DNA of 19,718 nt. It comes from JBOHSA01 sp050732995 (GTDB lineage Bacteria > Gemmatimonadota > Gemmatimonadetes > Gemmatimonadales > GWC2-71-9). The stretch lies in NCBI GenBank assembly GCA_050732995.1, contig JBOHSA010000186.1, positions 1 to 19,718 of the forward strand. The letters run 5' to 3'. Of this stretch, positions 10,456 through 17,315 are shown piece by piece (position 1 is the first letter of the stretch; the number at the start of each line of letters is the position of its first letter). A program made the position numbers and the translations under genes. The notes below the pieces were generated by a model. The model had not been told where the DNA came from. It saw only the letters and a program-made list of their open reading frames with translations, and did not search any database.

Positions 10456-12287
10456 CAGTAGTCCACCGGTCTGAGGTAGAACTCGCCGATGGCCGTCTGG
10501 CTCATCACGGCCACGGTGGGCAGCTTGCGTTTCCAGTGGGTCGACTCGAGCCGCCGCCGCACCAGCTCCACCTCCACGGCCGTGAAGCCCCGCGCCACGA
10601 CCTCTTCGGGCCGCATCCCGCGGATGAGATAATACAGAATCCGGTCGGCGCGCGGGTACGTGATGCCGAAATCGCCCTCGTCGGTCTGGCCCTGCACGAG
10701 GTCCGCCGTCGCGGGTTTGGACGCGATCACCTCGGGCACGCCCACGTGGCGCGCCAGCGCCCACACCTGCGTCTTGAAGAGATCGCCCAGCGGGTTCACG
10801 GGCGGCGAGTCGTCGGCGTGCCAGGTGAAGTAGCCGAGCAGGCGCTCGGACTTGTTGCCGGTGCCGAGCGGCAGCGCGTGGTGCTTGGCGGAGAGGTCGA
10901 ACAGCGCGATCATGCGCATCCGCGCCATCGCGTTGCCCTTGCGGCGCGGATCGTCGTCGCCCACCTGGGCGAAATACGCGTCCACCGAGGGCGAGATGTC
11001 CACCGTGACCGACGGGATCCCGAGCTTGTCGATCACGAGCTGGGCGTGCGCCAGGCTGTCGGGGCTCGAGGTGCGATACGGCAAGCGCGCGCCGATCACG
11101 TTCTCGCGCCCCAGCGCCTCGGCGGCGAGAAAGGCGGTGAGCGCGGAATCGACCCCGCCCGACAGTCCCACGATCCCTTTGGTGAACCCGCGGCGCGTCA
11201 CGACCTCGTCCTTCAAGAAGCTCACGAGCCAGCGGCGCGCGAGCTCGGGATCGATGTGCAGGGGGTCCCCTTCTTCGACTCCGCGCCCGACGACGTGGAT
11301 TGCCGATTGCGGATTGCGGACGGCGGAATGGGCGGGCTGAGCGCCGTTGTCCGCGGGATCGAACTCCACACGCGCCGCCTTCCGTTTCCCCTTGCCCCTT
11401 CCCCCTTTCCCGACCTGTTTGAGCAGGTGCGGCAGCTGGTTCTCGAGATCGGCGAGCAGGGGCGAGTCGGCGCGGGCCTGGGTGATGGCGCTCGGGTCCA
11501 GCTCGGCCGTGACCACCGCCTCCTCGAACAGCGGCCCGCGCACCGCGATCTCGCCCGCGGGCGTGACGAGCAGCGAGCCGCCGGGAAAGCCCTTCCCTCC
11601 CTCGAATCCCACGAGGCTCGCGTAGGCGACGTACACGCCGTGCTCGCCGGCCATCGTCTGGAGGATCCGCTCCCAGCGCACCACCGAGTCGGGCAATGCC
11701 GCGCCGTCCGCTGCCGCGGAAGTGCCGCGCGCGGGCGAGGCGCTGGGCACGATGAAGATCTGGGCGCCGCCGAGCGCCGCGAGCGTGCCCGCGAGCGAGT
11801 GCCAGGCGTCCTCGCAGATCAGGATCGCCGCGCGCAGGCCGCCCGCGAGCCCGGTATCGAACGCCTGGACTTCGTGTCCCCGCTCGACGAAGCGCTCCTC
11901 GTCGAACACGCCGTAGGTGGGGAGGAACACCTTGCGGTGCACGTGGCGCACCAGGGGCGTCTTTCCGCCCAGGGAGACATACAGGCACGAGTTGTACAGC
12001 CGGTGCTGAAAGACCTCGTAGAAGCCGAGGGCGACGTCCACGGGGCGCGCCTGGGCCGCGGCGTGCGCCTGGTGCAGGTCGCGCGCCAGGGTGCCCGCCG
12101 TGACCGCGACCTCTTTCACCCCGCCCTCGACGAAATAGCCGGAGGTGATCGCTTCGGGAAAGAGGACGAGGTCGGCGGGCGGGTCCAGCCTGGCGACAGA
12201 CCCGAGCACGCTCCCGATCTTGGCGAGGTTGGTGGCGTACTCGCCCTTGGTGGGGCGGATCTGGGCGAGGGCGAGGCGGATGGGCAT
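10455..12287 (-). CDS. nadE: Glutamine-dependent NAD+ synthetase with a repeat-built linker
   Basis: This 610-residue, two-domain enzyme makes NAD+ from nicotinic acid adenine dinucleotide, ATP and glutamine. The N-terminal nitrilase-type glutaminase has the triad Glu45 (FPEAITSGY), Lys119 (HRKVFLPTYG) and Cys158 (ICEDAW). The C-terminal ATP-pyrophosphatase domain has the PP-loop SGGVDSAL (376-383), then GTGNKSE and DEGDFGITY. Between them, roughly residues 292-332, is a basic then NPQSAI-type linker encoded by two different period-7 arrays. The ATG is 12 nt after a TATCTT hexamer, so the leader would be very short. It overlaps the thioesterase start. Confidence 0.95.
   Translation of the reverse strand: MPIRLALAQIRPTKGEYATNLAKIGSVLGSVARLDPPADLVLFPEAITSGYFVEGGVKEVAVTAGTLARDLHQAHAAAQARPVDVALGFYEVFQHRLYNSCLYVSLGGKTPLVRHVHRKVFLPTYGVFDEERFVERGHEVQAFDTGLAGGLRAAILICEDAWHSLAGTLAALGGAQIFIVPSASPARGTSAAADGAALPDSVVRWERILQTMAGEHGVYVAYASLVGFEGGKGFPGGSLLVTPAGEIAVRGPLFEEAVVTAELDPSAITQARADSPLLADLENQLPHLLKQVGKGGRGKGKRKAARVEFDPADNGAQPAHSAVRNPQSAIHVVGRGVEEGDPLHIDPELARRWLVSFLKDEVVTRRGFTKGIVGLSGGVDSALTAFLAAEALGRENVIGARLPYRTSSPDSLAHAQLVIDKLGIPSVTVDISPSVDAYFAQVGDDDPRRKGNAMARMRMIALFDLSAKHHALPLGTGNKSERLLGYFTWHADDSPPVNPLGDLFKTQVWALARHVGVPEVIASKPATADLVQGQTDEGDFGITYPRADRILYYLIRGMRPEEVVARGFTAVEVELVRRRLESTHWKRKLPTVAVMSQTAIGEFYLRPVDY
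11298..11332. repeat. Period-7 array (GATTGCG) inside nadE
   Basis: The five units GATTGCC, GATTGCG, GATTGCG, GACGGCG, GAATGGG are read on the minus strand as part of the interdomain linker (SAVRNPQSAI). It is the same family as the mutY heptamers. Confidence 0.93.
11385..11412. repeat. Second period-7 array (TTTCCCC type) inside nadE
   Basis: Four units TTTCCCC, TTGCCCC, TTCCCCC, TTTCCCG are read on the minus strand as the basic Gly/Lys-rich start of the linker (GKGGRGKGKRK). Confidence 0.85.
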
Positions 12288-12299
12288 GGAGATGGGGGG

Positions 12300-12305
12300 A
12301 AGATA
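12300..12305 (-). promoter_or_regulatory. -10 hexamer TATCTT upstream of nadE
   Basis: On the minus strand TATCTT lies 12 nt before the nadE ATG and no Shine-Dalgarno sequence is seen. Transcription would start only about 5 nt before the gene. Confidence 0.4.
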
Positions 12306-12340
12306 AGCCAGGACGGGGGGAGACGGGAAAGTCGCCCCGA

Positions 12341-12466
12341 TCAGAGCCCCACGAGCGGCATACCCTGCATTGCGTGGACGAAGGTCGTGCCGCGCCCGGC
12401 CTGGACCGGGATGGGGATGATCTCGAGGATCATCGCGAGCGCCACGCCGCGGCTGATCCAGCGCAC
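12341..12466 (-). CDS. Possible 41-aa membrane peptide between permease and nadE
   Basis: A short frame starting with GTG at 12466 has a GGGAG ribosome site 7 nt upstream and encodes a basic N-terminus, a hydrophobic stretch GVALAMILEIIPIPV, then a polar and hydrophobic end (TTFVHAMQGMPLVGL). It occupies most of the 205-nt gap between the permease stop and nadE. I do not recognise it. The helix-like composition and good ribosome site argue for a real gene; the short length in GC-rich DNA argues for caution. Confidence 0.3.
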   Translation of the reverse strand: MRWISRGVALAMILEIIPIPVQAGRGTTFVHAMQGMPLVGL

Positions 12467-12492
12467 CGCTCGGCTCCCGCGAGCGAGCGCAT

Positions 12493-13809
12493 TCAGCCCC
12501 CGTCTCCCTCCGTCTGCCCCCGTCCTTTCATCACCAGACTCGCGCCGTAGACGACCCCCAGCACGCCCACCGTGACCGTTGCCAGGCCGGGTTGTCGGAT
12601 CGCGATCCCCACGAACAGCGCCGCATAGACCGCGAGGAACAGCGCGGGGGCATACGGATAGAGCGGCACCCGGAAGGGAGCGCCGGGGCTGCGCGCGCGC
12701 AGCCGGAACAGCGCGACCACCGCGCAGCCGTCGATCACGAGGACCTGCGTGATGGCGAGGCCCAGGAGCTTCTCGAACGTCCCCGTGGCCGCGAGCGCGA
12801 TGGCGACGAACGCGACGACGAGCATCGCGGCCCAGGGCGTGCCTCCGCAGTTCACCCGCGCGAGCGCCGCCGGCCCAAGCCCCTCGCGCGCCAGGCCGAA
12901 GATCACGCGCGGCGTGACGAACACGTTGCCGTTGAGCGAGGCGACGACCACGAGCAGCGCGAGCGCGGCCATCACGCTGCCGCCGCGGGCGCCGAACACG
13001 ACCTCGGCGACGTCCCCCGCCACGAGGTTCGACGCCGCGATGCGCTCGAGCGGCAGCACGTGCAGGAACGCGGCGTTGAGCAGGAGATACAGCGCGGTCG
13101 CGATCGCGATGGCCCACAGGAACACGCGCGGCAGGGTGCGGTCGGGCTCGATGACCTCTTCGGCGATCTTCGCCGCTTCGGGATAGCCGTAGTAGGTCCA
13201 GATCACCGCCTGGAACGCGACCGCGAGCGCGGCCCACACGGCGGCGCCGTGCGGCGCATCCGGGAGCGTCGAGCGCCACCCCGCTCCCGTCCCCGCCGCG
13301 AAGGCCACGACCACGATCCCGGCGAGCGCGACGAGCTTCGCGGCCGTGACGACGTTCTGCACCCAGCGTCCCGAGGTCACGCCCGCGAGATTGATCCCGG
13401 TGAACAGCGCCACGAACCCGACGCCGAGCCAGCGGGCGACCTCGGGCGACTGGCCGCCGAGCCGCGCGGCGTACTCGCCGCACACGACGCCGATCCCCGC
13501 GATCGCGACGGGATAGATGGCGAGCCCCTCGACCCACCCGACGACGAACCCCGCGCGCGGGCCGAACGCCTCGCGCGCGTACACGTATTTGCCGCCGGCC
13601 TGGGGATGGCGCGTGGCGAGCTCGGCGAACACCAGGGCACCGAGCAGCGCGAGCGCGCCACCCAGCGCCCAAGCCACGAACATGAGACCGGGGCGGCCAA
13701 GCGGCTGCGCGATGAGCCCGGGAGTGCGGAAGATGCCCGCGCCGACCATGATGCCCACGACCATCGCGAGGCCGTCGGCGGTGCGGAACGTGCGCTTGAG
13801 GGTGATCAC
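12493..13809 (-). CDS. APC-superfamily amino-acid permease
   Basis: This 438-residue membrane protein of about 12 helices has the family signature GIMVGAGIFRTPGLIA in helix 1, ELATRHPQAGGKYVYAREAFG in helix 3 and FQAVIWTYYGYPEAAKIAEE, which is helix-6 like. It resembles LAT/YfnA-type amino-acid transporters working as proton symporters or exchangers. The substrate cannot be assigned. The start is GTG at 13809. No ribosome site is evident. It follows the DUF4384 gene by 45 nt. Confidence 0.88.
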   Translation of the reverse strand: MITLKRTFRTADGLAMVVGIMVGAGIFRTPGLIAQPLGRPGLMFVAWALGGALALLGALVFAELATRHPQAGGKYVYAREAFGPRAGFVVGWVEGLAIYPVAIAGIGVVCGEYAARLGGQSPEVARWLGVGFVALFTGINLAGVTSGRWVQNVVTAAKLVALAGIVVVAFAAGTGAGWRSTLPDAPHGAAVWAALAVAFQAVIWTYYGYPEAAKIAEEVIEPDRTLPRVFLWAIAIATALYLLLNAAFLHVLPLERIAASNLVAGDVAEVVFGARGGSVMAALALLVVVASLNGNVFVTPRVIFGLAREGLGPAALARVNCGGTPWAAMLVVAFVAIALAATGTFEKLLGLAITQVLVIDGCAVVALFRLRARSPGAPFRVPLYPYAPALFLAVYAALFVGIAIRQPGLATVTVGVLGVVYGASLVMKGRGQTEGDGG

Positions 13810-13844
13810 GGGAGCGAAAGGGTGGCTCCCGACCGACGATTGCG

Positions 13845-13858
13845 CTAGGGCCCCTTAG
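13845..13858. repeat. Single inverted octamer pair at the DUF4384 stop
   Basis: On the minus strand the DUF4384 stop lies in CTAAGGGGCCCTAG, a near-perfect palindrome made of one direct and one inverted unit. It is the minimal form of the larger inverted arrays. Confidence 0.6.
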
Positions 13859-14967
13859 TGTCTGCGGCGGGTGCCCGAGGGCCGCGGCGCCGGACGAGAC
13901 CCGCCGCTACTGCCGCGCGACGGCTGGCGCGCCGAGCCGCCGGATCGGGAGGAGGGACGGACGGCTCCGCCCTCCCGCGCCACCCGCCGGCCACCACCGC
14001 TGGCCGAGGGTCGCGACCCGGCTTCGTCCCGGCGCCGCGGCTCGACCGCGCGGCTGGGGCGCTCGCGGGACGGCGCCGACGACCCGTTCCCGAACGACTG
14101 CCCACCCGACAGGCGGCGGCGCGGCTCGACCGTCGGCACGAGCGCCCGGTTCTTGGGAACGAAATAGCGGGACGAGCGCCCGCCGATGCGCACCGGGTAG
14201 CCGAAGCCCCCCCCGTAATACCGGCGCGGATAGAAACCGGTCGAATACAAGCCGGTCGAAAAGAACAAGCCACTACGGTGGCAAAACGGATCGTAACCCC
14301 AGAACGGGTCGTAGCAGAACGGGTCGTCGAAATACGACCGATAGTAGAACGGGCGATAGAACCCGTAGCCGTAGCGGTACGGGTACCCGAAGGACAGCCC
14401 GAAAGAGAACCGGGATCCGTACGGATGATGGCCGTAGGGCCGATAGGCGAAACGGGCCGACACGGTGTAGGGCACCACGTCGTAGTCGAACCGGGCGTCG
14501 CCGGCCATCTGCCGCGCGATGTCGAGCAGGGCCGCTTCGGGATCGTCGCGCACCGCCTGGCGCGACGCGCCGAGCGCGCGGTAGTCCCAATGGTCGCCGC
14601 GGACGAACTTCTCGAAGGTGAACGGGTCGGCCGAGCGCGCGGCCAGCACGGTGCCGCCGCCCTCGTAGTCGAGGAAGAAGGGCTGGCGGCCGCTGCGGCC
14701 GCGGACCTCGAGCTCCCGGTCGCCCCGCACGAAGTCGTCGTCCGTCGGCTCGAGCGGGAACAGCACCCGCACGCGGCCGTCTCGGTCGGTATGGAGCACG
14801 ACCAGGTGGCCGTCCTGCTCGACTCGCACGTACACGCGCGGCTTCTCGCCCAGCCGAAATTCGCCGTCCGAGTTGAGCGACACGTGTACCGGTGGATCGT
14901 CCGTCTGAGCGGCGGGCAGTGCGGCGAGGGAGACGACCAAGGCGAGGAGCATGGGCGCTTCTAGCAT
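13855..14967 (-). CDS. Secreted DUF4384-domain protein with aromatic-rich middle and Arg/Ser-rich tail
   Basis: This 370-residue protein has an N-terminal hydrophobic signal (LLALVVSLAALPAAQ). A DUF4384-like domain follows: SLNSDGEFRLGEKPRVYVRV, then DGHLVVLHTDRDGRVRVLFP. Residues about 165-260 are extremely rich in Tyr, Phe, Pro and Gly (repeated YxxPF, YGYG and PFYYRSYF). The last 100 residues are Arg/Ser/Gly-rich and probably disordered. DUF4384 domains occur in envelope proteins and kinase-linked systems; no role can be given here. A second ATG at 14952, 10 nt after TATGCT, is an alternative start. The stop codon is in an octamer unit. Confidence 0.8.
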   Translation of the reverse strand: MLEAPMLLALVVSLAALPAAQTDDPPVHVSLNSDGEFRLGEKPRVYVRVEQDGHLVVLHTDRDGRVRVLFPLEPTDDDFVRGDRELEVRGRSGRQPFFLDYEGGGTVLAARSADPFTFEKFVRGDHWDYRALGASRQAVRDDPEAALLDIARQMAGDARFDYDVVPYTVSARFAYRPYGHHPYGSRFSFGLSFGYPYRYGYGFYRPFYYRSYFDDPFCYDPFWGYDPFCHRSGLFFSTGLYSTGFYPRRYYGGGFGYPVRIGGRSSRYFVPKNRALVPTVEPRRRLSGGQSFGNGSSAPSRERPSRAVEPRRRDEAGSRPSASGGGRRVAREGGAVRPSSRSGGSARQPSRGSSGGSRPAPRPSGTRRRH

Positions 14968-15002
14968 AGTCTACCCCACCCAGGGACCTCTGTTCAAGTG
15001 TT

Positions 15003-16289
15003 TCATTTTGGTCGAACCCTCAGATAGGCAGCTATCCCGACCGGCCGGCGCGAGCCGTAGGCCGCCTCGAGGCTCGGGGGCACGAAGTTGACCGTGCCGC
15101 GGAGGCCCAAGGCAGTCCCGAGCCGCCCCACGGCACCGAGCTCTCGCAGGTAGCCCAGCGTCAGGGCGCCGACGTCGTAGGCCCGGTCCGGCGGAGCTCC
15201 CGGCACGACTAGGTCTTCCGCGGTCTTCTGGACGTACTCGACCCGCGCAAAGAACGAGTTGCGGCCGCCCGGCTCGACGTTCGTTTCGAACAGCGCGCTG
15301 CCCGTCGTTTCACCGGTGCCCACCGGGGAGTTGGCCGCGTAGATCAGCGCGCTCGACCACCGCCCTGCTGATCCCAAGGGGAGCACCAGCAGGGCCGAGA
15401 CGCCGTAGCGGTGCAACGATTCATCCGGATGCAGCTCCTCCGGCGTCTCGAGGTAGCCGTACCAGGCGGCGAGGCTCCAGCTCGGCGTCGGATTGACGCT
15501 GAGGCGGACGCCAAAGGAGTCGAGCCGGCGGCCCGCGTAGTCGAAGTTGGACCGGCGCTCGTCGGGTTCGCGGCCGTTGAATGCCGATGCCTCGAGCCGG
15601 ACGGCGCGGGTGAACAGGCCGGCGGTCGCGACGCCGAACACGATGTGGGTAGCGTCCTGCCAGTGGTGGCCCAGCGGCGCGAACGGGTCCCCCGCCGCCG
15701 ACGGCCGATGGAGGAACGCCGGCGGTCCGAGCGCCGGCTCGCCGACCGGCGCGAGATAGAGCGACCACGCGAGCCCTCCCGAGACCGGCCGCTCGTACAC
15801 GGCGGCGAGCTCCACAAAGAGGTCGTGCGGGTGCTGGCGGTCGACGAGCGGCGCGCCGCGGTAGGCTTCCCCCGACTGGAGCAGCAAGGGATAGCCGTCG
15901 GCACCGACCGTCCAGGGATCGGCCGACAGCATGCCGCGCAGCTGGAGCCGGCCGCCGGCGAGCGGGCGCGCCCCGGTGAGCATCACCCAGTTGATCAGGC
16001 TCAGCTCGTCGTCGCCGCGCGGGCCGCCCTGCCGGTCGTACTGGAGGTAGGCGACACCGTGCAGCATCAGCGCCCAGCGCCCCGGGCGGTAATGGGCCGC
16101 GTGCATCGGCGAGGCGTCGGGCACCCAGGCGGTGCCGGAGCCCATGCGCGTGTCGGGAATCCCGAGCGGACCGACGGGGGCCGGGGCGGTGGCGTGCCCT
16201 TCATGCTGGGCGGTCAGGCGGTCGGGCGGTCGGGCGGTCAGTAGCACCGCCGCTCCCAACAGGACCCGAGCGAACTGTCGTTTGCCCAT
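15003..16289 (-). CDS. Putative outer-membrane beta-barrel protein of metal-resistance loci
   Basis: This 428-residue protein has a signal peptide ending near LTAQ-HEGHA. The mature part alternates strands and turns and contains ALMLHGVAYLQYDRQGG, PLVDRQHPHDLFVELAA and HPDESLHRYGVSALLVLP. I recognise this as a conserved hypothetical family that often occurs beside copper/silver efflux genes. The many aromatic strand ends and the final VGIAAYLRVRPK suggest a barrel, though the last residue is Lys rather than Phe. GAGGAG 8 nt before the ATG gives a ribosome site. It follows the Cys/His-rich gene by 76 nt, with a hairpin between. Confidence 0.75.
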   Translation of the reverse strand: MGKRQFARVLLGAAVLLTARPPDRLTAQHEGHATAPAPVGPLGIPDTRMGSGTAWVPDASPMHAAHYRPGRWALMLHGVAYLQYDRQGGPRGDDELSLINWVMLTGARPLAGGRLQLRGMLSADPWTVGADGYPLLLQSGEAYRGAPLVDRQHPHDLFVELAAVYERPVSGGLAWSLYLAPVGEPALGPPAFLHRPSAAGDPFAPLGHHWQDATHIVFGVATAGLFTRAVRLEASAFNGREPDERRSNFDYAGRRLDSFGVRLSVNPTPSWSLAAWYGYLETPEELHPDESLHRYGVSALLVLPLGSAGRWSSALIYAANSPVGTGETTGSALFETNVEPGGRNSFFARVEYVQKTAEDLVVPGAPPDRAYDVGALTLGYLRELGAVGRLGTALGLRGTVNFVPPSLEAAYGSRRPVGIAAYLRVRPK

Positions 16290-16308
16290 CTGTTACGCTC
16301 CTCGAGGC

Positions 16309-16342
16309 CGAAAACGAAACCGCGCGCCGGAAGGCCGGCGCG
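16309..16342 (-). terminator. Hairpin with T-rich tail between two co-directional genes
   Basis: On the minus strand CGCGCCGG and CCGGCGCG form an 8-bp stem with a CCTT loop, followed by CGGTTTCGTTTT. It lies between the Cys/His-rich gene and the outer-membrane gene, so it could partly terminate and lower expression of the second gene. Confidence 0.6.
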
Positions 16343-16365
16343 AGCGCACTACGCCCTGCGGTTCG

Positions 16366-16752
16366 TCAGGCTTGAGGAGGCGGGGAAAGCGGTGGTGCGG
16401 AGAAGGACAGGTGCCAGGTGTCGGGTGTCAGGGGATCCGCCGCCACTTGCGCGACGAGCGCCGGCGCGACGACACCGCCGGACGGCGGGGCCACACCGCC
16501 GGACGGGCACACGCCGCCCGTGTTGCAACCTGCGCCGCCGTCATCGGGGTGGCAGGGTTGGTCGGTAGAGGCGGCAGCGACCTGATTCCCGGTGTGAGAG
16601 CCGTGGTTCCCTGGCCCACCCTGATGCTCGTCATGCATGGCGCACGGCTGCGTGGCCTGGAGTAGCAGAGAGAGACACATCGGGAGCCCGGTCCCCGCCG
16701 TGGCGAACACGACGAGCAACGCGAGCGCGGAGACGCGACGCAGCGGAGTCAC
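16366..16752 (-). CDS. Small secreted Cys/His-rich protein, probable metal binder
   Basis: This 128-residue protein has an N-terminal hydrophobic signal or anchor (VSALALLVVFATAGTG) and five cysteines: LPMCLS, TQPCAMHDEH, DQPCHPDD, GAGCNTGGVC. His residues cluster in HDEHQGGPGNHGSH. The C-terminal third is Pro/Ala-rich. Spaced Cys and His in a secreted protein next to a metal-locus outer-membrane protein and near a CopB ATPase suggest copper or silver binding; this is inference. The start is GTG at 16752 with TATGAT 6 nt upstream and no ribosome site. It is divergent from the NTF2-like gene. Confidence 0.68.
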   Translation of the reverse strand: MTPLRRVSALALLVVFATAGTGLPMCLSLLLQATQPCAMHDEHQGGPGNHGSHTGNQVAAASTDQPCHPDDGGAGCNTGGVCPSGGVAPPSGGVVAPALVAQVAADPLTPDTWHLSFSAPPLSPPPQA

Positions 16753-16758
16753 AGCCTA

Positions 16759-16764
16759 ATCATA
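16759..16764 (-). promoter_or_regulatory. -10 hexamer TATGAT, probable leaderless start
   Basis: On the minus strand TATGAT lies 6 nt before the GTG at 16752 with no Shine-Dalgarno sequence. The rest of the divergent gap (16765-16861) holds G7 and G9 runs and a TACCTT that may serve the plus-strand gene. Confidence 0.55.
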
Positions 16765-16861
16765 AGTCGGGGACGGCCTCCCGGGGGGGCGAGGGAGGGG
16801 GGGGGAGCGGCGAATCATGCACAATCGCTACCTTTGAAACGCCCCGGACCCCAGAGAGCTC

Positions 16862-17314
16862 ATGCGCAGCCACGTATGCGCGGTGGTCGCCCCTCTGCTC
16901 CTCGCCCCTCTGCTCCCCACCCACGCTCTCGCCCAAGCGGGCGATGTCAGCCCGGTGGCGGTGGTGCACGCCTTTCACCAGGCGGTCACGGCGGGGGATA
17001 GCGTCAGGGCGCTCGCTCTGCTCCTCCCCGACCTCGTGGTGTTCGAGGCGGGGGCTGTCGAGGCATCGCGCGACGAATACCGCGCGAGCCACCTCTCGGC
17101 CGACATGGCGTTCGCCCAGGCCACGCGGCGGGAGGTGTTGAGCGAGCGTACGGGGACCGCGGGCGACGTGGCCTGGGTGCTCACCGAGTCGCGGGCGACT
17201 GGGACTTTCCGCGGCCGGCCCGTGGACAGCCGCGGCGTTGAGACGATGATCCTGCGGCGAACCCCGGAGGGGTGGCGTATCGCGCACATCCACTGGTCGT
17301 CGCGGCGGGGCTAA
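16862..17314 (+). CDS. Secreted NTF2-like (SnoaL/DUF4440-type) protein
   Basis: This 150-residue protein has a signal peptide ending LPTHALAQA (about residues 1-25). A cone-shaped NTF2-like domain follows: VAVVHAFHQAVTAGDSVRAL, LLLPDLVVFEAGAVEASRDE, then GDVAWVLTESRATGTFRGRP and EGWRIAHIHWSSRR. This is the DUF4440/SnoaL_3 layout. Members bind small ligands or act as accessory domains; many are periplasmic and of unknown function. It converges with the CopB gene with one base between stop codons. Its TAA falls in GGGGCTAA, a single octamer-like unit. Confidence 0.82.
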   Translation: MRSHVCAVVAPLLLAPLLPTHALAQAGDVSPVAVVHAFHQAVTAGDSVRALALLLPDLVVFEAGAVEASRDEYRASHLSADMAFAQATRREVLSERTGTAGDVAWVLTESRATGTFRGRPVDSRGVETMILRRTPEGWRIAHIHWSSRRG

Positions 17315-17315
17315 C

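Noticed and set aside
9970..11988. 672-residue minus-strand frame covering the thioesterase and part of nadE
   Set aside because: Its last 161 residues are the thioesterase; the rest is nadE read out of frame, Arg/Ala-rich. The thioesterase has its own ATG at 10455.
10536..12575. 679-residue plus-strand frame opposite nadE
   Set aside because: It is an antisense shadow of a firmly identified NAD+ synthetase; the translation is low-complexity Arg/Gly/His-rich with no domain.
12467..13672. Long out-of-frame minus-strand extension over the permease
   Set aside because: Upstream part is Arg/Ala-rich noise over a real gene; only the short C-terminal 41-aa part outside the permease is worth listing.
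12592..13848. Long plus-strand frame opposite the permease
   Set aside because: Antisense shadow of a clear 12-helix permease in GC-rich DNA.
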